From contig NZ_JBHSDY010000004.1 in assembly GCF_042651965.1 (NCBI RefSeq), positions 124,001-188,000 on the forward strand: 64,000 nt of DNA. The letters are read 5' to 3'. The notes under the pieces were generated by a model. That model was not told where the DNA came from and searched no databases. It was given only the letters and a program-made list of their open reading frames with translations. Positions 27,340-35,812 of this stretch are shown piece by piece. Position numbers and translations under genes: made by a program. The stretch's first letter is position 1; the number at the start of each line of letters is the position of its first letter. Source of the stretch: Castellaniella hirudinis. Its GTDB lineage: Bacteria > Pseudomonadota > Gammaproteobacteria > Burkholderiales > Burkholderiaceae_B.

Positions 27340-27563
27340 GGCTTTACACTGAAACGGATGAGCGGAGTGCGCGCCACCGTGCACCAAATGATCCCCCGAC
27401 CATTCGCGGCTTTATCGCACGCCACCATAGTACGGTCCCCTCCAGGGGGATAAAGGCCAAAACAAAGCGGGGTTTGAAGCCCTATTCAGCCGTTGCGGGG
27501 GCTGTTGACATAAATTGACAGAAAGCGGCTCGGCGGACGTACTGGTCACCTACAATAAACGTC
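27340..27563. promoter_or_regulatory. Divergent flgB / flgA control region
   Basis: 224 bases between the two divergent flagellar units. Two TTGACA hexamers occur ten bases apart (27505-27510 and 27515-27520), and TACAAT at 27551-27556 sits only seven bases before the flgA ATG, which would give an almost leaderless message. A TACTAT lies on the minus strand near 27430. Class II flagellar promoters are FlhDC-activated and often lack a good -35; exact sites cannot be set by eye. Confidence 0.4.
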
Positions 27564-28268
27564 ATGCGCGCATCCCGATTCCTGCTGCTTCTGCCCTTGC
27601 TGCTGCCGGCCGCCCTGCCGGGGCCGGCACGCGCCCAGGCCGCCCGCCCCGCTCTGCAGGACCCGGCGGCCCTCGTCGCCCAGGCCGAGGTCCTGCTGAA
27701 AGAACAGGCGGCGACCTGGCCGGGCCGGGCCGTCATCCATGTGGACGCCCCACGCATCGTGAACCAGGCGGCCTGCGCACAGATGGAGGCGTCCCTGTCC
27801 GGTTCGGGCCTGCAGCCGCGCACGCCGGTGACGATCCGCTGCCTGGCGCCGCAGCCCTGGACGATCTACCTGCAGGCCAGCGTCCAGATCCAGGGCACCT
27901 ACTATGTCGCCAACCGCCTGATCCAGCGCGACGAGGCGCTCAGCCTGGACGACCTGGACACCCGCGAAGGCGACTTGCTGCGCAACCGCCGGCTGATCGG
28001 CGATCCGGCCCGCATCGTCGGCTGGATCGCCACGCGCCGCATCCGCGCCGGGGGCGCGATCGAATCCGGCGCCTTGCGCGATCCCAACGCCATCGAGCGC
28101 GGCCAGCAGGTCCGCACCGTGGCGCGCGGCGTCGGCTTCGTCGCCAGCAGCGAGGGCCAGGCCCTGGAATCCGGCGGCCCCGGCGCCCGGATCCAGGTCC
28201 GCACCCCGGGGGGACAGATCATCACCGGCACGGTGATCGACGCCCACACGGTCCAGGTTATGATGTAG
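27564..28268 (+). CDS. flgA: FlgA, P-ring assembly chaperone
   Basis: 234 residues with a Sec signal peptide (RFLLLLPLLLPAALPGPARA). A central AFP/SAF-like domain includes YYVANRLIQRDEALSLDDLD, and the C-terminus is the typical GGQIITGTVIDAHTVQV. It is periplasmic and assists FlgI polymerisation into the P ring. It is transcribed away from flgB and followed by flgM. Confidence 0.95.
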   Translation: MRASRFLLLLPLLLPAALPGPARAQAARPALQDPAALVAQAEVLLKEQAATWPGRAVIHVDAPRIVNQAACAQMEASLSGSGLQPRTPVTIRCLAPQPWTIYLQASVQIQGTYYVANRLIQRDEALSLDDLDTREGDLLRNRRLIGDPARIVGWIATRRIRAGGAIESGALRDPNAIERGQQVRTVARGVGFVASSEGQALESGGPGARIQVRTPGGQIITGTVIDAHTVQVMM

Positions 28269-28302
28269 GAGCATCAGGCTTTGATCACTTTCAATCATCG
28301 CC

Positions 28303-28329
28303 TAAAGAATTCGCCCGACCCGCCGTTAC
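28303..28329 (+). promoter_or_regulatory. Sigma-28 (FliA) promoter for flgMN
   Basis: TAAAGAAT (28303-28310), 11 bases, then GCCGTTAC (28322-28329), against the consensus TAAAGTTT-N11-GCCGATAA. It lies in the flgA-flgM gap about 46 bases before the flgM start. This gives the known class III control of the anti-sigma factor by its own target. Confidence 0.82.
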
Positions 28330-28374
28330 CAGGGATGCACCAATGATCCCACCCACCCAACCCGGAGACGAGTC

Positions 28375-28662
28375 TTGAAAATCAATTCCACTTCGTCCAA
28401 CCCCCTGCTGAACGGGGTGGCCGGGGGAACGCGCGGCGACACGGCCTCCCATGCCTCGTCCGGCGCAGTCGCCGGCAGCCGCACGGCAGTAGACCTCAGT
28501 CCGGCCGCCCGTCATCTGGCCGCCCTGAACGACAGCGATGCCGACGTCCAGATCGAGCGCGTCCAGCAAATCCGCGACGCACTGGCCTCCGGCGAACTGA
28601 AAATCGACCCCAGCCGCATCGCCGACGGCCTGCTGGCCAGCGTCCGTGATTTGCTGAAATGA
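28375..28662 (+). CDS. flgM: FlgM, anti-sigma-28 factor
   Basis: 95 residues with a TTG start; GGAG lies seven bases upstream and the N-terminus MKINSTSSNPLLN is FlgM-like. The C-terminal half (VQIERVQQIRDALASGELKI, then DPSRIADGLLASVRDLLK) is the FliA-binding helical region. FlgM holds FliA inactive until the hook is finished and FlgM is exported. The stop overlaps the flgN start by four bases. Confidence 0.94.
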   Translation: MKINSTSSNPLLNGVAGGTRGDTASHASSGAVAGSRTAVDLSPAARHLAALNDSDADVQIERVQQIRDALASGELKIDPSRIADGLLASVRDLLK

Positions 28663-29102
28663 GCCTGGCGGACGACCTGCTGCAGTGCGTGCAGGCCCAA
28701 TCGGCCCTGCTGGATGAATTCATCCAGGCGCTGGAAGCCGAATCGGCCGCCTTGCTGGACGACACCCCCACGAATCTCGCCCTGGCCGAACAGACCCAGC
28801 GCAAGAACGATTACGCAGAACGCCTGGGGCAACTGGACCAGGACCGCGTCCGCATCCTGGGCGAAATGGAACAGCCTGACACGGCCGCCGGCATCAACGC
28901 CGCCTGCGCCATCCAGCCAGAACTGCGCCCGGCCTTCGACGCGCTGTTCGAACGCGCCGATCGGGCCAGCCGCCTGAATCAGGACAACGGCCAGATCCTG
29001 CACACCTATATGGAACACAACCAGCGGGCGCTGGATACGCTGCATTCCCTGGTGAATCAGGATCTGTACGACGCCCGCGGGCGGCTGCGACGACCGCGGT
29101 AA
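28659..29102 (+). CDS. flgN: FlgN, export chaperone for FlgK and FlgL
   Basis: 147 residues, all-helical and acidic, with the FlgN pattern LLDEFIQALEAESAALLDD and RKNDYAERLGQLDQDR. It binds FlgK and FlgL before secretion. It overlaps flgM and ends three bases before the convergent toxin-antitoxin operon. Confidence 0.93.
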   Translation: MSLADDLLQCVQAQSALLDEFIQALEAESAALLDDTPTNLALAEQTQRKNDYAERLGQLDQDRVRILGEMEQPDTAAGINAACAIQPELRPAFDALFERADRASRLNQDNGQILHTYMEHNQRALDTLHSLVNQDLYDARGRLRRPR

Positions 29103-29105
29103 AAA

Positions 29106-29462
29106 TCAGAACGGCATCTCCAATGAGATCCCCGCGTAATTCGTCCGAGGGGCCAATTGTCGCCCAACCCCCTGCTCGAAGCGGATCAAGCCATACCGCT
29201 CTAGCGTACGCAGTGTGCGCGAAAGATTGGACTTGGCCCGACCGGTCTTCAGGGCTAGTTCGTTGAGCGATTGCGGTTTGGTATCTGCAATCAATGCCAA
29301 CAAGGCCCGATTTTTGTCCGACAAGACCTGGGACAGGCTTTCAATAGACTGAAACCAGACCTTGGGTTCGCCAGGTTCAGGTTTGTACTCACCCCGAGCA
29401 ATCGCAAGTGTCCTGGCCTTGTATTGCTCCAGCGAGGCGATACCGACCTTCAGCATCGGCAT
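29106..29462 (-). CDS. tumA: HTH antitoxin/regulator of a TumE-type toxin-antitoxin pair (TumA-like)
   Basis: 118 residues from the ATG at 29462, which has AGGAG eight bases upstream; that site lies inside the end of the toxin gene. The C-terminal half is a winged helix-turn-helix of MarR/ArsR type (ALLALIADTKPQSLNELALK, then TGRAKSNLSRTLRTLERYGL). Only one base separates it from the toxin stop, so the two genes are co-translated. Antitoxins of this group bind DNA and autoregulate. The frame could be extended upstream, but the ribosome-binding site fixes this start. Confidence 0.8.
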   Translation of the reverse strand: MPMLKVGIASLEQYKARTLAIARGEYKPEPGEPKVWFQSIESLSQVLSDKNRALLALIADTKPQSLNELALKTGRAKSNLSRTLRTLERYGLIRFEQGVGRQLAPRTNYAGISLEMPF

Positions 29463-29463
29463 G

Positions 29464-29823
29464 TTAGAGGCTCCTTTCTTGCAATAGCTGTCCGACTTCT
29501 TGCCAGAAATCACTCAGTAAAGTAGCGGCATCCATATATGCGTAGAAGCGGATGCGCTTACCGACATGTTTATGGTCATATTCGATCCTGGTCCGCGCAC
29601 CTGGACCCGTGCCTTCTCTGACAGGATGTGCGTTGTCAAAGCCAAGAATACGCTCGCCATCCGCATCATGAAGCGTCAATGAATACTTGATGCCATGGGG
29701 TCGATGCGCAGTAACCTCAACTGGCTTCACCTCAAACTTGACCCACCGCCTGCCAGCTTCGTCTGCCATGAATGATTCGCCATCAAGCAGCAACAGCGTA
29801 TCCAAGCTTTCATCTCGCTTCAC
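29464..29823 (-). CDS. tumE: TumE-family toxin (DUF6516)
   Basis: 119 residues from a GTG at 29823 (MKRDESLDTLLLLDGESF). Family features are WVKFEVKPVEVTAHRPHGIK, YSLTLHDADGERILGFDNAH, the EYDHKH stretch and AATLLSDFWQEVGQLL. TumE is the putative toxin of a small two-gene module; its biochemical activity is not established to my knowledge. The frame opens at another GTG (29856), but that lies inside the likely promoter. The pair interrupts the flagellar cluster between flgN and flhF and its base composition is less GC-rich than the neighbours, which suggests lateral acquisition. Confidence 0.78.
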   Translation of the reverse strand: MKRDESLDTLLLLDGESFMADEAGRRWVKFEVKPVEVTAHRPHGIKYSLTLHDADGERILGFDNAHPVREGTGPGARTRIEYDHKHVGKRIRFYAYMDAATLLSDFWQEVGQLLQERSL

Positions 29824-29831
29824 GCGCCCCC

Positions 29832-29860
29832 ATGTTATCACTGGATCACAACCCACTCAA
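29832..29860 (-). promoter_or_regulatory. Candidate sigma-70 promoter of the toxin-antitoxin operon
   Basis: On the minus strand TTGAGT (29860-29855), 17 bases, TAACAT (29837-29832). Transcription would begin about two bases before the GTG of the toxin gene, so the message would be nearly leaderless. Confidence 0.4.
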
Positions 29861-29937
29861 GATTGCAATACAGAAGCACCGGCGCGGCGAGGAAAAGAAT
29901 GTGAGACAGCAAGGGATCGTTTGCTGGCGATCATAGC

Positions 29938-29960
29938 GGGCTTCCAGGCACGGGAAGCCC
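29938..29960. repeat. Perfect 8-bp inverted repeat downstream of flhF
   Basis: GGGCTTCC (29938-29945), 7-base loop, GGAAGCCC (29953-29960), in the 214-base gap between the toxin gene and flhF. It could end flhF transcription, but neither side has a run of T, so an intrinsic terminator is not well supported. The rest of the gap shows no gene. Confidence 0.4.
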
Positions 29961-30070
29961 TATTCTGAGCAAGCTCTATCCGGCTTACCAGACTGGGAAA
30001 TCCTGAGGGATAGAAAGGTCACATCTCAACCATCTGCCCCGTTTGTCCCATCGCCTCGTATCGATCTACG

Positions 30071-32452
30071 TCAATTCGCCAGCAACTCTTTCAGCGCATA
30101 CAGCTTGAGCAGCCCCGCATGGGCCTGACGCGGCGCGAGCCGGTCGGCGCCCAGCATGCGGGCGGCGACGCGGGCCGCCGGCGCCAGCGCCGGGTCCTGC
30201 GCCAGGCGCCAGGCGGCCAGGCCCATCTGCGCCGCAAACACCGCCCGATCGACCAGCGGCTCACGGCCGGCGTCGGCCAGCAACGGCGTCGCCTGGCGCC
30301 AGGCCGCCTGGCACTCCTGGCGCAGCAGCAAGGCGCGCGCGATCCGGTGGGCGTCGGGCTCCACGGCCATCCCGGCCACAGCGTACCAGACCTTCAACAA
30401 GCGGCCATCGCGGGGATCCACCGCCCGCAGGCTGAAGATCCGGATCGGCAAAGCGGGCTCGCCCCGGGTGCGCAGTTCGGCCTGCCCTGCCGCCGCCCAC
30501 CAGGCCGGCTGGGCGCTTTCCAGGCCCGCCGCCGACAGCAGCGGCCAAAAGGCCTGCGCGTCCAGCGGCTGATACATCAGGGGCTGGACCGCCGCCGACA
30601 GCACACAGGGTTCGTCATCCAGATAGACCCGGGTACGAGGGCTGCTGGCGGCCAGCCAGCGGCAATCGCGGGCGCTCAGGTCGCGCTGCAGCGCCTGGCT
30701 GCCGCCGTCAAAGACGTGCAGGACGGCAGTCGGCGCATCCTCGGTTTCGGTGTCGATCTGCGCCAACAGGACATCGGCAGCCGAAGGTGCAGAGAACTGG
30801 GCGCCCTTGGGCGTATGCCAGCCATCCGCCAGCCCCGCCTGCTGCGTCGCGGCAGCCAGCGGCCGGCCCTGGTCGTCGAACCAGGCGGTCCCCGACCAGG
30901 CGCCGCGCCGGCCTTGCCAGTCCAGGGACTGGCGCGTGTGCACGACCAGGCCCGGCCGGGTTTCATCCAGACCGCCATGGGCGACCCGGCGCAGATGTTC
31001 GATGGCCTCGGCGGCCGGCGGCAGGTCGCCCGCCGCGCGGCTGCGCCACAGGTCGTAGGCCTCGGACAGCACCGGGTCCTCGTCCTGCAGGGCTACGGCG
31101 GCCTGCAACTGATCCATGCCCAGGGCGTCCCCGCGCGAGGAACCGGTCAGCAACTGCGGCAGCAGAATCTGCTGGCGGCGGCGCTCGGCGGCGGCATCCG
31201 CATTGTCGGCCGGCTGGGTCATGGACAGCAGCGCAGCCAGATCGGCCTCGGTGGGCGCATACAGGGTACGGCCGGCCTGGGCCGGCGCCAGCGCCCGGTC
31301 CATCAGTTCGGCGGCCGTCAGGAACAGCAGGTTTTCCGGGACTTTCTGCCCATTGGACACATAATGGATCGGCAGTTTGTAGCGGATCGCCGTGTCCAGG
31401 GCGGCGCCCAGGCGTGAAGCCTCGTCGATCTTGGAGACGATGCAGCCGCGCAGCGGCGTGCCGCCGTCGCCGGCGTAGGATCGGGCGACCTCGTCCAGCG
31501 TGTCGCCATGGCTGACGGCGTTGAGCACCAACAGGCGCTCGACCTTGCGTCCGGCGCCCGCCAGCAAGGCGGCCTGCTCGTGGATGTAGCGATCGCGCTG
31601 GCTGATGCCGACATTGTCGATCAGCAAGGTCTGGTCGGGGCGCACGCTCTGAATCACACGGCGCATTTCATGGACGTCCTGCACGACGTGCACCGGCACA
31701 CGCAGCATCTGGCCGTAAATTTTCAACTGTTCGTGAGCGCCGATCCGGTAGGTATCGGTCGTCACCAGCACCAGGCTGCCCGGGCCGCTGCGGCGCACGC
31801 AGCGGGCGGCGAGCTTGGCCACGGTCGTGGTCTTGCCCACCCCGGTGGGACCGACCAGGGCCAGCGCCAGGCCGGGCTGCCACAGGGCGTCCTCGGATTC
31901 CAGGACCGGCAGATGGCGGACCAGTTCATTGCGCGCCCACTGCAGGGCGCCCCGGGCGGCGGCCTGCTCCGGCATGTGCTTCAGCATGGCCCGCAGCAGC
32001 GCCGTGCTGAAGCCGAAGCGCAGCAGGTTCTGGAACAGCGTGACCGCCTGCGGGGAACGGCGTAACTGGCTGCCCCACAGCAATTCGTCGATGCGGGTTT
32101 CCAGCGAGCCCTTGAGCTCGCCGATGACGCCCATCAGATCCGCGCCCTGCGGGCCGGGGGCATGATGCCCCGGCGCAGCCTGCGCGGGATGGTGATGCGC
32201 AGGATGCTGCGCGGCCTGCGGCGCATGCGCTGCGGGCGCCGTGGCGGGCCGGGGCGCCATGGACGGCGCCGACGCCGGCGAGGCGGGCGCCGCCGGACTG
32301 CTTTCAGGCAGGGAAGTCTGGTCGGTGGCGAGAATCTCGACCCCGCCGCTGACCCGCTTATTGGAAATGATCAGGGCGTCGGAGCCCAGGGCAAGGCGCA
32401 CCTGCCGCATGGCCTCGCGGTTGGTGGCACCGAAAAAACGACTGATGTTCAC
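30071..32452 (-). CDS. flhF: FlhF, SRP-type GTPase for flagellar placement, with long C-terminal extension
   Basis: 793 residues. The N-terminal B domain (MNISRFFGATNREAMRQVRL) is followed by a Pro/Ala/His-rich linker (about 50-102) and the NG GTPase domain (about 115-400): P-loop GPTGVGKT at 201-208, DTYRIGAHEQL at 233-243. The G3 motif reads DNVG (279-282) where DTAG is usual, and the specificity motif reads SKID (340-343) where TKLD is usual. Residues about 420-793 are an extra Ala/Gln/Trp-rich part not present in Pseudomonas or Bacillus FlhF (about 370-500 residues in total). FlhF helps set flagellar site and number. The start overlaps the flhA stop as ATGA. Confidence 0.9.
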   Translation of the reverse strand: MNISRFFGATNREAMRQVRLALGSDALIISNKRVSGGVEILATDQTSLPESSPAAPASPASAPSMAPRPATAPAAHAPQAAQHPAHHHPAQAAPGHHAPGPQGADLMGVIGELKGSLETRIDELLWGSQLRRSPQAVTLFQNLLRFGFSTALLRAMLKHMPEQAAARGALQWARNELVRHLPVLESEDALWQPGLALALVGPTGVGKTTTVAKLAARCVRRSGPGSLVLVTTDTYRIGAHEQLKIYGQMLRVPVHVVQDVHEMRRVIQSVRPDQTLLIDNVGISQRDRYIHEQAALLAGAGRKVERLLVLNAVSHGDTLDEVARSYAGDGGTPLRGCIVSKIDEASRLGAALDTAIRYKLPIHYVSNGQKVPENLLFLTAAELMDRALAPAQAGRTLYAPTEADLAALLSMTQPADNADAAAERRRQQILLPQLLTGSSRGDALGMDQLQAAVALQDEDPVLSEAYDLWRSRAAGDLPPAAEAIEHLRRVAHGGLDETRPGLVVHTRQSLDWQGRRGAWSGTAWFDDQGRPLAAATQQAGLADGWHTPKGAQFSAPSAADVLLAQIDTETEDAPTAVLHVFDGGSQALQRDLSARDCRWLAASSPRTRVYLDDEPCVLSAAVQPLMYQPLDAQAFWPLLSAAGLESAQPAWWAAAGQAELRTRGEPALPIRIFSLRAVDPRDGRLLKVWYAVAGMAVEPDAHRIARALLLRQECQAAWRQATPLLADAGREPLVDRAVFAAQMGLAAWRLAQDPALAPAARVAARMLGADRLAPRQAHAGLLKLYALKELLAN

Positions 32453-34563
32453 GCAGCACTCCCGCCGACGACCGCAGTGACGCGAATGATACGCTCTTCA
32501 GGGATCTCGGCGCTGGAGAGCACCGCCATGTGCGGCAGGTGATGGCGCAGGAAGCGTGACATCGAAGCGCGCAAGACCGGCGGCACCACCAGCACCGGGG
32601 CCTCGCCCCGGTCTTCCTGGCCCTGAACGATGCGCTCGACGTCGCGCAGCAGATTTTCCGCCAGGCCGGGTTCGAGGGCGCCGCTGCTGCCCAGGGCCTG
32701 CGTCAGCACACGCTCCAGGCGGGCATCCAGGCCGATGACGCGCAATTCCGTCTCGCCCGCGAACCAATGCTGGACAATGGCCCGTCCCAGCGCCACCCGG
32801 ACCTGGGCCAGCAATTCGTCCAGATTCGGTCCGGTGCCGGTCGGATTGAGGGCGGCCAGGCGCGGAGCGTGCTCGGTGATGGTTTCGAGGATGCTGCGCA
32901 TGTCGCGGATGGGCACGTCCTCGTCGAGCAGGCTGCGCAACAGGTTCTGCAGTTGCGGCAGGGTGATGGTCTTGGGCACCAGGTCCTCGACCAGCTTGGG
33001 CACGTCGCGGGCGACGTGGTCCAGCAACTGCTGGGTTTCCTGGCGGCCCAGCAGGCGCGACCCGTAGCGATGCATCAGGTGATTCAGGTGGGTGGCCACC
33101 ACCGTGGCGGTATCGACCACGGTGTAGCCGGCGATCTGCGCCTGCTCGCGCAGGGCCGGATCGATCCAGAACGCAGGCAGACCGAACGCCGGATCCTTGG
33201 TCGGCGTACCCTGGACGGCGCCCGTCACCCCGCCCGGGTCGATGGCCAGCCACTGCCCGGTCTGGGCCACGCCGCGACCGATCTCCACACCAAACAGCAT
33301 GATGCGGTAGTCCGTGGGCTTGATTTCCAGATTGTCGCGAATATGCACGACCGGGGGCAGAAAGCCCATTTCCTGGGCGAATTTCTTGCGCAGGCTGCGA
33401 ATGCGGTGCAACAGTTCGCCGTTTTGCTGATGGTCCACCAGGGAGATCAGGCGGTAGCCGACCTCCAGGCCCAGCGGATCGACGGGCGCCACGTCATCCC
33501 AACTGGCTTCGGCGGCGGCGGCCACGGCGGCCGCCTGTTCCTGCCCCGGCTCGGCGGCGGCCGCCTGCTGCTCGCGCTGCTGGCGCTGCAGCACCAGCCA
33601 GCCGCTCCCGCCGATGATGGCCGCCAGCAGCAGGAAGGCCACGTGCGGCATGTTGGGGATCAGGCCCATCAGCGCCAGGATCCCGGCGGTGATGAACATC
33701 ACGTTGGGATTGGAGAACAACTGCCCGATCATCTGCTGGCCGACGTCCTGATCGTTGGCCACGCGCGAGACCACCACACCGGCGGCGGTGGAGATCACCA
33801 GCGCCGGGATCTGCGCCACCAGACCGTCACCGATGGTCAGCAAGGTATAGACGGCGCCCGCGTCGGAAGCCGACATGCCGTGCTGGACCATGCCGACGAT
33901 CAGGCCGCCGATGATGTTGATCACCATGATCAGCAGGCCGGCCACGGCGTCCCCGCGCACGAACTTGCTGGCGCCGTCCATGGCGCCGTAGAACTCGGCT
34001 TCCTGGGAAACTTCGGCGCGCCGCTTGCGGGCCTCGTCCTCGCCGATCAGGCCGGCATTCAGATCGGCGTCGATGGCCATCTGCTTGCCGGGCATGGCGT
34101 CCAGGGTGAAACGCGCGCCGACTTCGGCGATACGGCCCGCACCCTTGGTGATGACGGTGAAGTTGATGATCACCAGGATGATGAACACCACGATGCCGAC
34201 GGCAAAGTTGCCGCCCACCAGAAAATGGCCGAAGGCCTCGATGACCTGCCCGGCAGCGTCCGGGCCCTTATGGCCGTGCAGCAGCACCACCCGGGTGGAG
34301 GCCACGTTCAGGGACAGGCGCAGCAAGGTGGCGAACAGCAGCACCGAGGGAAAGGCGGCGAAGTCCAGCGGCTTGCGCGTGAACATGGCCACCAGCAGAA
34401 TCATCACCGACAGGGAAATGTTGAAGGAGAACAACAGGTCCAGGATGAACGGCGGCAGCGGCAGGATCATCATGGCCAGGACCATGAGGATCAGCACGGG
34501 CCCGGCCATCAGGCGGGCATGCCCGGAGCCGTGGGTCTTGAGGAAATCCAGGAAGCTGTTCAT
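32449..34563 (-). CDS. flhA: FlhA, flagellar type III export gate protein
   Basis: 704 residues. The N-terminal half has about eight membrane segments and the FHIPEP region (FAAFPSVLLFATLLRLSLNV, then KGAGRIAEVGARFTLDAMPG). The C-terminal half is the cytosolic substrate- and chaperone-docking ring (IHRIRSL- and DPGGVTGAVQGTPTKDPAFG-like segments). It forms the nonameric export gate with FlhB in the basal body. It overlaps flhB by four bases upstream and flhF by four bases downstream. Confidence 0.97.
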   Translation of the reverse strand: MNSFLDFLKTHGSGHARLMAGPVLILMVLAMMILPLPPFILDLLFSFNISLSVMILLVAMFTRKPLDFAAFPSVLLFATLLRLSLNVASTRVVLLHGHKGPDAAGQVIEAFGHFLVGGNFAVGIVVFIILVIINFTVITKGAGRIAEVGARFTLDAMPGKQMAIDADLNAGLIGEDEARKRRAEVSQEAEFYGAMDGASKFVRGDAVAGLLIMVINIIGGLIVGMVQHGMSASDAGAVYTLLTIGDGLVAQIPALVISTAAGVVVSRVANDQDVGQQMIGQLFSNPNVMFITAGILALMGLIPNMPHVAFLLLAAIIGGSGWLVLQRQQREQQAAAAEPGQEQAAAVAAAAEASWDDVAPVDPLGLEVGYRLISLVDHQQNGELLHRIRSLRKKFAQEMGFLPPVVHIRDNLEIKPTDYRIMLFGVEIGRGVAQTGQWLAIDPGGVTGAVQGTPTKDPAFGLPAFWIDPALREQAQIAGYTVVDTATVVATHLNHLMHRYGSRLLGRQETQQLLDHVARDVPKLVEDLVPKTITLPQLQNLLRSLLDEDVPIRDMRSILETITEHAPRLAALNPTGTGPNLDELLAQVRVALGRAIVQHWFAGETELRVIGLDARLERVLTQALGSSGALEPGLAENLLRDVERIVQGQEDRGEAPVLVVPPVLRASMSRFLRHHLPHMAVLSSAEIPEERIIRVTAVVGGSAA

Positions 34564-35723
34564 GAGGCGGGGACGAGGGCCGGTTCAGGGCCTTGTTGCG
34601 GATCGAGTTCGGGCGGCACGCGCAGGTCCTGCGGCGCCTGCGGCAGTGTACCCGAGCCCTGCTGCCAGTTGCGCAGCTGATAGACCCAGGCCAGGACCTC
34701 GGCCACGGCGGCGTACAGGGCGGCGGGGATTTCCCGGTCGATCTCGACGTGATGATAAAGAGCGCGCGCGAGCGGCGGAGCCTCCAGCAGGGCGACGCCG
34801 TGCCGGTCGGCCAGTTCGCGGATCTGCGCGGCGATCAGACGGGTGCCTTTGGCCACCACCACGGGCGCGCCGCCCTGCCCTTCGCTGTAGCGCAGCGCCA
34901 CGGCGTAATGGGTCGGGTTGGTGACCACCACATCGGCCTCGGGCACCGCGCTCATCATGCGCCGCCGCGCCATGGTGCGCTGCTGCTGGCGGATGCGGCC
35001 CTTGACATGGGGGTCGCCGTCGCTGTCCTTGTGTTCCTGCTTGACGTCTTCCTTGGACATCCGCAGTTGCTTGGCGTGGTTCCAGAGCTGCCAGGGCACG
35101 TCGATCAGCACGATGATGATCAGCGACGAGGCAATCAACAGGCAGCACATCGCGGCCAGATCCAGCCCGCGCGCCAGGGCCTCGGTGGGCGCCATGCGCG
35201 ACAGGGCCAGCATATCGTCCCGATAGGCCCAGATGACCTTGACGCCGATGAAGCCGACCAGCCCCGCCTTGGCCAGGGTCTTGAGCAGTTCGATCAGGCT
35301 CTGCACGCCGAACAGGCGCTTGATCCCCGACAACGGGCTGAGCCGGCTGAACTTGGGCTCCAGCGCCTTGGGCGACAACAGAAAGCCCCCCAGCGCCACC
35401 GAGGAAAAGATGCCGATCACCAGCAGCAACGCCATGAACGGCAGCACGATCAGCAGCCCATGCCAGGCGGAATCGCCCGCCACATTGAGCATGACCTGGG
35501 GATCGCGCGCAATCCGGGGGTCGAACCACAGACCGTTGTGCACGATGCCGCGCAACGTGCGGAAGATCGTCTCGCCCCCGAGCCACAGCGCGCTGATGCC
35601 GCCGATCAAGGCCATGAAGGTGCCCAGCTCGCGCGAACGCGCGACCTGTCCTTCCTCGCGCGCCTTTTCCAGGCGCCGTGGAGTGGCTGCTTCTGTTTTT
35701 TCGAGATCGCTATCCTGGGCCAT
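34560..35723 (-). CDS. flhB: FlhB, export gate and substrate-specificity switch
   Basis: 387 residues from the ATG at 35723 (MAQDSDLEKTEAATPRRLEK). Four membrane helices are visible in residues about 35-210. The cytosolic domain carries the autocleavage motif NPTH at 269-272 and the usual HYAVALRY after it. A Pro/Ala-rich tail ends the protein. A seven-residue upstream extension to 35744 is not preferred. It is the first gene of flhB-flhA-flhF and lies 89 bases after the soluble chemoreceptor gene. Confidence 0.97.
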   Translation of the reverse strand: MAQDSDLEKTEAATPRRLEKAREEGQVARSRELGTFMALIGGISALWLGGETIFRTLRGIVHNGLWFDPRIARDPQVMLNVAGDSAWHGLLIVLPFMALLLVIGIFSSVALGGFLLSPKALEPKFSRLSPLSGIKRLFGVQSLIELLKTLAKAGLVGFIGVKVIWAYRDDMLALSRMAPTEALARGLDLAAMCCLLIASSLIIIVLIDVPWQLWNHAKQLRMSKEDVKQEHKDSDGDPHVKGRIRQQQRTMARRRMMSAVPEADVVVTNPTHYAVALRYSEGQGGAPVVVAKGTRLIAAQIRELADRHGVALLEAPPLARALYHHVEIDREIPAALYAAVAEVLAWVYQLRNWQQGSGTLPQAPQDLRVPPELDPQQGPEPALVPAS

Positions 35724-35812
35724 GCTCAGCCGACAACCATGCAAACAGCCTGGATTGTAGTGTCCAGGCCGTCAGCACGAAGCACGGATAAAAGCGCATT
35801 AGGCGCGGCAAT

